Assembly (NCBI GenBank): GCA_031769625.1
Contig: JAUIMM010000886.1
Coordinates: 496,001 to 560,000, forward strand
Length of the DNA: 64,000 nucleotides
From: Taudactylus pleione
Taxonomy: Eukaryota > Chordata > Amphibia > Anura > Myobatrachidae
Direction: 5' to 3'
Part shown: positions 11,576 through 22,044 of the stretch, one piece after another
How the letters are laid out: each line of letters begins with the position of its first letter
Position numbering within the stretch: the first letter of the stretch is position 1
Translations under genes and position numbers: made by a program
The notes under the pieces: model-generated
The model's input: the letters and a program-made list of their open reading frames with translations, nothing else
What the model was told of the DNA's origin: nothing
Databases searched by the model: none

Positions 11576-13132
11576 AGCATGAATAAATAGCCATCCTTTG
11601 GTACTTACCTGTGTTGCTGCACCGTAGGAAGCTCTGTCTTCCAGGACCCTTACCCACCGGAAGCTGTGTGCAAGGGAGGACAGTCCTTGCAGAGCAGAGC
11701 AGAAGGGGACGGGGACTGGAAGGGGCGGGGGGATGGAACCTCACAGTGCTGAGAATATTCCAGGCACAGCAGGAGGGGGTGGGGACTGTAAGGAAGCAGG
11801 CAGATGGGACCTCAAGCTGTTTGCTGAGTACATGCCAGGCACAGCAGGAGGGGCGGGGACTCGGGGAGGGGGCGGAGAAAGGAGACTTCTATTCCTAACA
11901 GTGCAAGACACAGTTAGAGCATAGGACTCGGAGGAAGTATATGGAGTACACTGACAGTGAGTGACACATTGCGTTCACAGAGGCTGCGCTGCATGTTGCA
12001 GGGGCCGGCTCAGTCACCAGACTGACTTCTCCGGCCCACTTTCAGTCTAGTGACAGCAGTTGCTGATCAGAGAGAGGGCTGATCAGTGCAGCGGCGCTGA
12101 TGCGGCCACCACCACAGTCTGCCCTCCTGTTCCCTCTCAACACACACTGCTGGGCTGACTATCCGGCCACAGCAACCCCGCGGTGGCCTGCCTTTAAGTG
12201 ACAGCATCACGCATAGTGACGTCATGATGCCCGTATACAGGCCCCGCCCCCAGAATTTCCAGACTCGCGCATGCGCAGTCCGGTGGGTTTAAAAAAAAAT
12301 AAAAAAATCGGGAGTTAATGTACATTTTGCGGGGCAGCGGGAGGCTTCATTGAAAATCGGGAGCCTCCCGCTAAAATCGGGAGGGTAGGCAAGCCTGACT
12401 TGAGGATGTGTCATGGGAAGTGGGCGGCTTTATGAAGTGATGGGCGTCTTGGTATAGCGCTGCGGTTGATGTGAGATCGCACTCATTAGCATATTTCCGC
12501 AGCTAGCAGGTGTGTGAGAACGCAGCCGTGTGATCTGGGCTGTATCAGGCTATTAGTTTGTACATAAACTCCATCTTGCACCTGACTACTCTTCTTGTTG
12601 TTCTGCATCAGTCTGACTATAAGACGTCAGCCCAACAAACCAGCATCATAACACACCCGTGCAACACAAGATTTCATGATGTGGGGCAAGATATTCCCAC
12701 AACAGAAGTATTATTACATGTCCTCAGAGGCGTGTGACAAAGACTCCCTATGGTGACGCTGCTGGAAGAACGCCGTACACCTACCTTTGTGTGGATTACG
12801 GTTACCGCTACCAAGACCATGCTACTCATTACCATCGGTGGGGACAGGTGAGGCAGGATGGTCCAGCAGGGATCCTAAAGGTATAAAAACCAGGATGAAG
12901 TGGTGATATCCATGTTTTTATATATGATATGTGAGTGTAATGTGGAAATAAATTGTCAACATTTTTCCCTTTGAGATTACACTATTATGGTGATTTTTTC
13001 GTGCTTATTTATCTTTAAGTGTCAAACATCCTATCAAAATGGCTAAAGATACACTGTGAGATCTGTGGAATAGTAAGTTGGAATGTGAATGTTGGAGCGA
13101 CTACGCACCAGAAACAGCGGTCAAAAGACTAG

Positions 13133-13306
13133 GGGGTAAATTTACTAAAGTGAGAGTTTTTAAAAGTGGAGATGTTGCCCATAGCAACCAATCAGATTCT
13201 AGCTATTGTCTTCTAGAAGGTGCTAGTTACATGTTACGTAGAATCTGATTGGTTGCTATGGGCAACATCTCCATTTCTAAAAACTCTCACTTTATTACAT
13301 ATACCC
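13133..13306. mobile_element. Palindromic MITE with CCAAT arms, TSD CTAG
   Basis: Starts GGGGTAAATTTACTAAAG; each arm holds GTTGCCCATAGCAACCAATC or its reverse complement, so the element can form one long hairpin. It is flanked by CTAG on both sides. Same family as 28,419 and 30,286. Confidence 0.85.
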
Positions 13307-13308
13307 CT

Positions 13309-14176
13309 AGGTGCTTTTATTTGAAGTGTAAGACTTTTTATTTATGTGCGCATGGGCAGAAGGACGCCGGAGGGGCTTCTGGGTCATAGACCCGAAATCC
13401 CCTCTGTAATACCCCTTAAATGTGCCTGCTACATTTGTAATGCCCCCTAAATGTGCCCCCGCTATTGGTGACAGTGGCCGGGACTGGAGCAGCTGTAGTG
13501 TGCGCTGCCATGTGGGTGAAATCCCTGATCACCGCGCGCTGCAGTTACAGTTAGAGGGAGAACGATCTGGGCAACAAAGGGGGCTTAACTGTGGGACTCA
13601 CCGGCCATTAGCAGCAGTTGCTGAGAGGACCGGAGGAGAAGAGGGCTGTGCTGCCGTCGCTGGTCATTTGTTTGGAGGGAGCCATTGCCGCGGACAGAGA
13701 GGAGACCAGGCGGAGCAGAGAGCAGCAGCCTCTTAGATTAGCAGCATCTGTGAGACGGCCCCTAGAGGAGGTGTCAGACTACCTTAAGCCGTCCCACCCC
13801 AGTGATAGAAGATAGGAGAGGTGTGGCTCCCCAGGAGAGGGTGGAGCCAGGGGCGGAGTAGTGGTGTCTGCCCTGCGCTGTCTGTCGGAGCTGAGCTGAT
13901 GGAAGCGCTGGGGAAGATGAGTGCAGAGAGGTACCAAAGAGACTGGCTGAGGATCTGAGTGCCTACAGGTGCATCACATTAACGTGGATAAGATCTGTTA
14001 TCATATAACCAACTGACTGTCACTTGCTAAGGATCATAGCACTATCCAGCATCCACATCACTACAACAGGCATTATTACCCCACCGTCTTAGGAATCTGT
14101 CACAGCACATTCACTTTGTGAGGAGTCAACTAACAGGGAAAGAACTATAGTTGTGATCATGCATTTAAGCTATGAC
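13309..14176. other. GC-rich unassigned interval
   Basis: It contains two short repeats around TGCCCCCTAAATGTGCC and purine-rich sequence. A 104-codon frame at 13,422-13,736 has no recognisable domain, signal peptide or good start context. It could be an old exon or repeat; nothing firm. Confidence 0.3.
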
Positions 14177-14184
14177 AAGTAGCC

Positions 14185-14575
14185 CATACTTGCCGACAAT
14201 CAGCTTCAGCCTTCCGGGAGGGAGCTGATTGTCGGCTAATAGCAGGGGGCGGGGCCAGCCATTGGGGGCGGGGGCGGCCATTTGGTGGCACACTGGGGAC
14301 GGGGGCGGGGACGCACGATCGCGTCATCGTGACTCCGCCCCCTCTTCACAATGCTGTTATTTTCAGCATTGTGAAGCAGGGGGCGGGGTCACGATGACGC
14401 GATTCTGCGCAAATCGCGTCACCGGCCCCCCCGCTGTGGGGGTTTCCGTTTTTTCCAGGGGGGAGGTCGGGAGGTTCGCAAGCTTCCGGGAGGCTTGCCT
14501 GCCTTTCTGGGGGGCCGGGAGCGGCTCCCGAAAATCGGGAGGCTCCCGGCCAAATCGGGAGGGTAGGCAAGCCTG
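14185..14575. mobile_element. 391-bp hAT-like MITE, TSD AAGTAGCC
   Basis: Ends CATACTTGCC and GGCAAGCCTG equal those of the 4.15-kb element at 8,244. A perfect 8-bp duplication AAGTAGCC lies at 14,177-14,184 and 14,576-14,583. It holds a CACAATGCTG...CAGCATTGTG hairpin and GGGGGCGGGG runs. Confidence 0.9.
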
Positions 14576-14583
14576 AAGTAGCC

Positions 14584-17110
14584 ACCTCATGCTAAGTCCC
14601 TCAGGAACAGGATTATTACATTTCTGATATTTATAACTGAGCAAGAGAACAAATCTGTCCTCAGTCAGACTGGTGCAGGAGCAGGGCCGGATTGAGGGCC
14701 ACATGGGCCTGGAGCTGAAAATGACCAAGGGCCTATTATGAGAAGCCCTTACACACTTTTGTTATGGGAATTAGAATGTAATTGTTGGCATCATCTACAT
14801 GCCGGTGAACAAAGGCCATTTTCTTGTAGCTCAGCTATCCCTGGTAAACAAACATTATAGTAAAGCATGTGAGTCATTACATGCAGTGGTGGAAAGCAGG
14901 CAGGTTGAGGCTGATGATGTCACAGGCTGCCTTTGTGATGTCACTAAGGTGTGGGAAAAAAGGCCCTGCTTGGTACAGGACAATCAGTTATTGGATGAGA
15001 GTGAGTTGTGTGCTAGTTATATATCGGTATAGCTATCTACACGCATTTTTTTCATTACTTTAACGCTTTTTGCTGATACGAGAGTCTAAGGTAAGCATAT
15101 TTTAAAGTAAATATTATTTTAAAATATAGTTTAATAACATGGCATTATTATAATGGGACCATCTAAGCCTGGCATAGCCTGGCACTGGTTGCAGCTTTTT
15201 AAGAGAACTCACAACCATGTTTGTACCCGTGTATTAGCTGTAAGTAGACCATGCTATGACCATTTGTGCTTAGTTAGAGCTATGTTGTATTATTAGCAGG
15301 GTGGGATATTATTTTCCCTGTCATCTTTTCTTTATTTATTTCTAATTGTTTTTGTTGCCAATCATCATTAATCATATTTTCTTCTACAATTGGGCTTTCC
15401 ACACCTATAATATAAATAAGCGCCTTAGAATGTATCTCATCAATATCAGAATTAGAATTTCTTATTGTACTCTCCTGTTCTGTCTGTTTCATGTTGTGGC
15501 TTGTTTGTCCTACATCAGTGGGATTCAACATGCGTCCCTCCAGCAGCTGCAGAACTACACATACCAGCATGCCCTGCCTCAGCTTTATCATGCCCTAACA
15601 GCAAAACTGAGGCAGAGCATGCTGGGATGTGTAGTTCTACAGCCACTAGAGGGCCACAAGTTGAATATCCCTGGCCTACACAATTAGCTCTATGTGGATA
15701 TTTTAAAACATAAATTACTGTAATACAATCACTTGATTCCAGGCCCCCAGTGATGAATAGGCCCCTAATCACATAGATATACCAGGCATACTCTGCATAT
15801 TACATATGTCACTGACTAATAACAACCATTACTAAACTCATACAGACTACAAAGGAATGGCTTAGTACACCATCTTATCCCCTCTCCCTTACCCTATACA
15901 TATATTAGGGGGCTTATTCTGAGTCACATGCAAAGTGGCTATATATACAGTAATTGTATTCAGAGTCACTACCTTATAGTAATGTAGCTATACATTCAGC
16001 TCATGCAGGAGTTTGTGCATCTGTACATAGAAACCGGCGCCGCCCATTAATATTACGCCGGCCACCATAACCATTATCATTAGTACTTGCACCACCTACA
16101 TGCTGGGTACAAGAGAAGAGATACATCAGACACAGACTTCCATTCCCCCTATGTACAACTCAGAATCACATATGGCTTTTACTACATGTCCACAACAATC
16201 CCATGGCACTCCCACACGTCAGGGAGGTTACGTGTGATCACATTGTCACTGCCAGTTCCCACTCTGCAATGACATGACATGGAAACGGCAGTGTCTGCAT
16301 GCTTCATGTGCTACAGTGACATGGGAGAGGGATCTGGCAGATGGTCAGTGCACATGTGAGAGTATACTACTGCACCCTGACACTGTCCTAATTCACTCCA
16401 CATCTCGCCATTGGGAAACATAATAAGTTACATAATGTTATCAGCACTCACATGACTAAGAAAAAAGATGCCTGACAGTCAGGACCTCTTTCCTGGTTGC
16501 TGATATCTAGGGAAGCCCCTGAAAACACAAATACTGTAGGCCAAAGTTACCTACCATGACATTCCTACTCTTTCCTTAATAAGCCAACACAGGCAGGCCA
16601 CACTGACTTTATCATAACTGCAACCGAATAATAACCCACAGCTACATTGTCATCAGCCAGAACATAAACGTACTACAATGCCATCTTACAGTGACATTTG
16701 TGCACAGCGGCATGAAGGCACAGAATGGGCAAAAGCAGTCATGTGACCTTACGGCTTTGGCTTTCATTCTTAACCAGTCTTATGTTTTATTGTTCCCGGT
16801 TTGCTGCAAAACATCGGTGTTCTTTAGGACCGGATTTCATATACCAGCATGTCTCCTTTATGCTATTTGTTTTGTTATATACCACTAATTCATTTTACTC
16901 TCATTGGGTTCCAGCAAATACTTTGACTATACTGTTACATTGATTACATATGTAGTACCCTACCACCCTTGTTTACCATTACCTAGTGTCCTAAGCAATG
17001 GGCAAATGCTGTGCATGTGTCTTTATAGCACATGTAAATAACATTGGTTTAGTAGGTAGAAACATATTGCCATTTATCCCTAATTCCACTTTTTTCTTGC
17101 ACATTTACAG
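14584..17110. other. Mostly unassigned DNA upstream of the C48-like exon
   Basis: A hAT-type terminus CAGGGCCGGATTGAGGGCC occurs at about 14,685 without an identified partner. The small MITE at 15,516-15,673 lies inside. The rest is AT-rich with no long frame. If the exon at 17,111 belongs to a spliced gene, its upstream exons could lie here, but I could not identify any. Confidence 0.4.
15516..15673. mobile_element. 158-bp hAT MITE
   Basis: Termini CAGTGGGATTCAACATG and AAGTTGAATATCCCTG are imperfect inverted repeats. The interior has a hairpin pairing GTAGTTCT with AGAACTAC and CATGCCCTGCCTCAG with CTGAGGCAGAGCATG. Flanks TCCTACAT and GCCTACAC share six of eight bases. Confidence 0.75.
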
Positions 17111-17851
17111 ATAATGTGGCTGGCTCATTTATGGCTAACACATGAACATAGACTCAGCCTGCAGGGCCGCGGGCATCTGGAAGCCAGCATCATTGATGCC
17201 GCCCAGAACATACTGCAGCGACAATTTAATACGCAAGGCTTGCAAAGCACATGGGGAGCAATATTTAGCTCCTACATCCCCGTCTCTGGGCCTGCAGTAC
17301 AGATCCACGCAGATAAGTGTCACCAACACTGTTTCCTGTCCTGCTTTCGGAATGGGGAGATACAAGTTGCAGACAGTCTTCAAGAGTTAATGTTTACCCC
17401 CTGTGCTCTTAAACAACTACAAGATCTCTACGGAACTGTTGTTCCAAGAAACACGCTGAAAATGATCAAAATCCTGGACGTGGAGCAACAGCCGGAAAAC
17501 TCACTTGACTGTGTGGTATATGCCATAGCAAATGCTGTGGAGCTGCTCTTCTACGACGACATTCCCACCAGCAGCTACAACAATGAACTAATGAGGGAAC
17601 ATCTCATAAAGTGCCTAGAAGCTGGAACCTTTACACCATTTCCAAAAAATAGGAAGAGAAAACGTTGTGAAAAGTATGGCAGTAACAAAAGGAGGAGACT
17701 TAGTTCAGCTTACCTGGAAACTGGATGCCTAGAAACTGGATGCCTACAAACTGCAATAGTTACACCATTTCCAAAAACTATGAAGAGAAAACGTAGTGAG
17801 GATGAGGAGTATGTCAGTAACAAAAAGAGGAGACTTAGTCCAGGTGATTAG
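17111..17851 (+). CDS. Ulp1/C48 cysteine-protease-like protein, probable last exon
   Basis: A 245-codon open frame (ATG 17,114) directly follows a strong splice acceptor (pyrimidine run ending ACATTTACAG at 17,110), so this may be the last exon of a spliced gene; upstream exons were not found. Residues 24-145 resemble the Ulp1-like (C48) fold seen in several transposon and animal proteins. Candidate catalytic residues are His72, Asp87, Gln125 or Gln126, and Cys133 in DCVVYAIANA, where the family usually has DCG.FAIA. The Trp that normally follows the catalytic His is missing, so activity is uncertain. The C-terminal third is basic and duplicated: TPFPK at 174-178 and 217-221, each followed by KRKR and then KRRR or KKRR, which look like nuclear-localisation signals. 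The intact frame amid dead repeats suggests selection or recent origin. It could be a transposon-derived accessory protein or a domesticated gene. Confidence 0.55.
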   Translation: MMWLAHLWLTHEHRLSLQGRGHLEASIIDAAQNILQRQFNTQGLQSTWGAIFSSYIPVSGPAVQIHADKCHQHCFLSCFRNGEIQVADSLQELMFTPCALKQLQDLYGTVVPRNTLKMIKILDVEQQPENSLDCVVYAIANAVELLFYDDIPTSSYNNELMREHLIKCLEAGTFTPFPKNRKRKRCEKYGSNKRRRLSSAYLETGCLETGCLQTAIVTPFPKTMKRKRSEDEEYVSNKKRRLSPGD

Positions 17852-18129
17852 ATGCAGTTTCACATAAAATCCCAGTTGAAGCTGTGATTGGCCGACCTAC
17901 TACAGACATGCCCACCTGGCCGCACGCTGCCATGCTGCTAGATTACCGAGCCCAGCAGAGGACTGAACGCTGCACCAGTGCCGGACTTCTGGCTAAACCA
18001 GGCATGACACAACCGCATGGTTGTTAATATAGAACAGAGATCTGCTTCCCACAGCCCTGGAGGGCACTCCTTGGTGCTACAGACCCTATTGCCACTACAA
18101 CGGACACCGCTGCTGTCCAGTCTGGCCAG

Positions 18130-19515
18130 GAGAATACAGAAGCAGGATGAGGCAGAGACAGACAACCGGCAGCTTAGCCGCCTGTCTCAGCACTGTGAAT
18201 AAGACGCAGACAGTGCTCACTTACACTGTACACCTGGACCTCCGGGAGTCACCTGTAGAGGAGGGTTACAGTGATCTATAGGAGCAGAATACAGAAGCAG
18301 GAGCAGATGGAGACAGACATCCGGCAGCTTAGCCGCCTGTCTCAGCACTGTGAATAAGACACAGACAGTGCTCACTTACACTGTACACCTGGACCGGCGG
18401 GAGTCACCTGTAGAGGAGGGTTACAGTCATCTGCAGGAGCAGAATACAGAAGCAGGATGAGGCAAAGACAGACATCCAGCAGCTTAGCCGCCTGTCTCAG
18501 CACTGTGAATAAGACACAGGCAGTGCTCACTTACACTGTACACCTGGACCTCCGGGAGTCACCTGTAGAGGAGGGTTACAGTCATCTGCAGGAGCAGAAT
18601 ACAGAAGCATGATCAGATGGAGACAGACATACGGCAGCTTAGCCGCCTGTCTCAGCACTGTGAATAAGTCACAGACAGTGCTCACTTACACTGTACACCT
18701 GGACCTCCGGGAGTCACCTGTAGAGGAGGGTTACAGTCATCTGCAGGAGCAGAATACAGAAGCAGGATCAGATGGAGACAGACATCCGGCAGCTTAGCCG
18801 CCTGTCTCAGCACTGTGAATAAGACACAGGCAGTGCTCATTTACACTGAACACCTGGACCTCCGGGGGTCACCTGTAGAGGAGGGTTACAGTGATCTGTA
18901 GGAGCAGAATACAGAAGCAGGATCAGATGGAGACAGACATCCGGCAGCTTAGCCGCCTGTCTCAGCACGGTGAATAAGACACAGGCAGTGCTCACTTACA
19001 CTGTACACCTGGACCTCCGGGGGTCACCTGTAGAGGAGGGTTACAGTGATCTGTAGGAGCAGAATACAGAAGCAGGATCAGATGGAGACAGACATCTGGC
19101 AGCTTAGCCGCCTGTCTCAGCACTGTGAATAAGACACAGGCAGTACTCACTTACACTGTACACCTGGACCTCCGGAAGTCACCTGTAGAGGAGGGTTACA
19201 GTGATCTGCAGGAGCAGAATACAGAAGCAGGATCAGATGGAGACAGACATCCGGCAGCTTAGCCGCCTGTCTCAGCACGGTGAATAAGACACAGACAGTG
19301 CTCACTTACACTGTACACCTGGACCTCTCGGAGTCACCTGTAGAGGAGGGTTACAGTGATCTGTAGGAGCAGAATACAGAAGCAGGATCAGATGGAGACA
19401 GACATCCAGCAGCTTAGCCGCCTGTCTCAGCACTGTGAATAAGATACAGGCAGTGCTCACTTACACTGTACACCTGGACCTCCGGGAGGAGTCTCCTGTA
19501 GAGGAGGGTTACAGT
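18130..19515. repeat. 155-bp tandem array, about nine units
   Basis: GGAGCAGAATACAGAAGCA recurs at 18,281, 18,435, 18,591, 18,745, 18,901, 19,055, 19,211 and 19,365, a spacing of 154-156 bases. Each unit also has CTTAGCCGCCTGTCTCAGCA and CCTGTAGAGGAGGGTTACAG. The unit length is not a multiple of three and every unit contains stops, so it does not code as an array. It starts about 280 bases after the C48-like exon. Confidence 0.92.
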
Positions 19516-20552
19516 GAACTGCAGGAGCACCCTCCATGGGATGCTGGGAGCTCAGCCAGCAGGGGAAAGAACATACTTCTATACCCCAGGGAGAAGCTAA
19601 CAGATAATGATCACCACATCCTGGGTGTAAAAGACATCAATATTGCACCTGTTTGGGACCCACTCCCCAGAGAAATCCAAGACGGAAATTTAGGACAGAG
19701 ATTTTGGTGATCATATGTGCGGGACACTGCTTTCATTTCTTACCAGTCACCCCTAAGTTCACGTCCCTCACTGGTGGTCTCATAGAAAACCACATCAGGG
19801 TAACATATGGAACTGACAAGATAAAAGACCTTACGGAAAGACAATCCCTGAAAGAGCATCTCATCCCGAACAGTGAGAAGGTGATTGGGGTACATACAGC
19901 CATCCCTAATTGGGATTTTAGAGATTTTAATATCAATAAACATAATTACTTTATACGTCTTTGTAATTTGTATGGTTTTTCCACATACTTCGCATCCTCA
20001 ATTGAGTATGTATCCCCCCATTCCAAGGGGGTCCCCACCTCCCCAGGGAACCACAACTTGGGCTGACTAGCGGTCAGGTGTGAATGCTATGGCTGGGGGA
20101 TACAGTGAAAGGGTATTTGGAAAAATACAGGGGACGTGCAAAATCAGGGAGGGGGAAAAAGGGAATAACAAAGCACAGGCAAATGGAAAAAATAAATTGA
20201 TACGTATAATAAATAGTAGACCACTGTTCCTATTAATGGTTTGGGAAAAAATTAATCATATATGATCAGCAGTGGCGGTACCTGGGCTGACTAGCGGTCA
20301 AATGTGAATGCTTTGTCTGGGGGATACAATGAAAGGGTACCCTGGCTGCAGCATTACATCCCCCGCTAAAAAAGAGTCCAATGCAAATTTTAGAAAATAC
20401 AGGGGACCCCTACTCATTTTGTTCCCCGTGCAAGGACTCACTGAGCCCCCTGCTGGATGTTGAAAATATGGGGGAGCCCTACTCTCCCTCCCCCCCGTAT
20501 TTTCAAACCAAGACTGGCTCAGAAAAGCCCGGTGCTGGTTGTGCATTTAGGG
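19516..20552. other. Unassigned; open frame and dispersed repeat
   Basis: A 137-codon frame (19,653-20,066, plus strand) includes FTSLTGGLIENHIRVTYG followed by a charged segment; I do not recognise it. From 20,050 a repeat with GGCTGACTAGCGGTCA occurs twice (20,061 and 20,285), followed by TTTGAAAATACGGGGG-like inverted segments. It may be a decayed transposon. Confidence 0.35.
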
Positions 20553-20863
20553 CAGGGACCTTTTTACTGCCGAGGGCCATTTTGATATATATAACATTAT
20601 TTGCGGGCCTGGTGCAGGCCACACCCCATTCGTGTGATGTCACATGGGGTGGATCTACAATTGCCGGTGATTACAGCAATGCCTGGAGTATCCTAAAGAT
20701 GCTCCAGGGAGCTGTAAGGACTGCTGCATAGATTCTGGCTGCAGGGTGTCAATATAGGCACCCTGCTATCCAGATTACGCTAGCAGAAAAATGCTCCAAG
20801 GGCCAGACCAAATGATTCCGTGGGCCTTATACGGCCCCCCGGGCCTAAGGTTCCCCATCCCTG
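20553..20863. mobile_element. 311-bp hAT MITE, TSD ATTTAGGG
   Basis: It starts CAGGGACCTTTTTACTGC and ends GGTTCCCCATCCCTG. A perfect 8-bp duplication ATTTAGGG lies at 20,545-20,552 and 20,864-20,871. Internal GCGGGCC and GGGCCTTATACGGCCC segments are typical of hAT MITEs with CAGGG ends. Confidence 0.92.
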
Positions 20864-21119
20864 ATTTAGGGGCATACCCCATGTCATTTTTTTTATATAT
20901 ATTTTTTTTTTACACTTTTAGTAGGTTTTTTTCACACAGAAACATGCACGGATCTCACAGGTCTGTGCATGTTTCTGTGTAACTGGCACCTGCTCATGCT
21001 AAAATTGCCAGATCTATTATTTTGGGGATTTTAGTTCGATTTTTGTTTGATTTGGACATGGGCAGTGTAATATTTAAAATTGGTACAAATTGATGTGTGT
21101 GCTGTAACCCACTTAATCC

Positions 21120-22040
21120 GTGTTTGTTGATATGGAGAACGATCAGTTGAGAGGAGAGCAGGAACCACATACTAATGCTGGAGCTGCTGCCAGTGCCATC
21201 AGTCATGACGATACTAGTCCGTCTACAACATCTACTAAAGCCAATGCACAAGGGCATACAAGGCTTAAGTCAGGGCATCTAAAAACAAAGAACCAATCTT
21301 TCACAGTGGTAAAGAAAAAAACATCAAAGGGAAAGTTAGCTGCAGAAATACATAAAATTGGCAATATGCCTTTCACCACACAAAGTGGCTAGGAAAGGCT
21401 AAGGCATTGGCCTTTATTTATGACTGGTGCTTCTGCCTCTTATGATGATGTAAGCACAAGTGAACATGCTGACATAGAAATCGAGGATGCTTCTGCGAAA
21501 GTGCACAAGGATGAGCAGGATATTTGTGTAGCTGATGCTAATAAGGATGTTGATGATGAGGAAGTTGATGATGAGGATGTTGTTTGTGTAAATCAGGCAC
21601 CAGTGGAAGAAACAGTTGTTGCCCATGATAAGGAAAAGCCCATTGTCATGCCTGGCACAAGACAAAAAATCCACTTCTTATGTTTGGAATTATTTCTACC
21701 CAAATCCAGACAACAATTGTCAACCCATCTGTACCCTTTGTAAAGCCAGAGTAAGTAAAGGTAGGAACCTTAACCATCTAATAACCTCCTCCCTGTTACA
21801 TCATCTGCAGAGCATCCATCCAAAAAGTTTTTTTAAAATTCATAAACTAAAAGAGTACCAACAAGCAGTCCAGTGTCAGCTAGCTCTCTTCTCTCTGCTA
21901 GATCCAAGCACCTGCCATCTTTAACACCAACACCTTCATCAAAAATATCAATCATGAAGCGATTGGTTTGTTGGGCCCCCACAAAACAAGCTACCAATTG
22001 GCAGCTGAAATTGCTGGCAATGATCTCTACATGCACAAAC
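21120..22040 (+). pseudogene. hAT transposase N-terminal part with BED zinc finger, broken
   Basis: An acidic N-terminal region (21,132-21,660) has stops and frameshifts. At about 21,668-21,830 the reading SYVWNYFYPNPDNNCQPIC, then TLCKARVSKG and LLHHLQSIHP, gives the CxxC...HxxxxH pattern of a BED finger, the DNA-binding domain of many hAT transposases. The remaining transposase pieces lie downstream on the opposite strand, so the element was rearranged. Not functional. Confidence 0.65.
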
Positions 22041-22044
22041 TGGC

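Larger units (their letters stand above)
8244..12397. mobile_element. 4.15-kb non-autonomous hAT-like transposon
   Basis: Termini CATACTTGCC and GGCAAGCCTG are inverted repeats, flanked by a perfect 8-bp duplication ACTTGAGG (8,236-8,243 and 12,398-12,405). Length and duplication fit the hAT superfamily. No transposase is recognisable. The inside is three minisatellite blocks (8,550-9,760, 10,560-10,960, 11,340-11,575), a nested MITE, and GC-rich unassigned sequence. Long reading frames inside it come from repeats. Confidence 0.85.
7859..12551. mobile_element. Outer MITE of a three-level nest
   Basis: Its halves are 7,859-8,243 and 12,406-12,551. The ends GGTCTCATTCAG and CTGTATCAGGCT are inverted repeats, both followed inward by CACGGCTG. 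Flanks GTTAG (7,854-7,858) and ATTAG (12,552-12,556) fit a 5-bp duplication with one change. The middle is displaced by the insertion at 8,244-12,397. Confidence 0.7.

Noticed and set aside
18130..19515. CRISPR-like array or repeated-exon gene
   Set aside because: Units are contiguous 155-bp repeats without spacers, carry stops, and are not a multiple of three.
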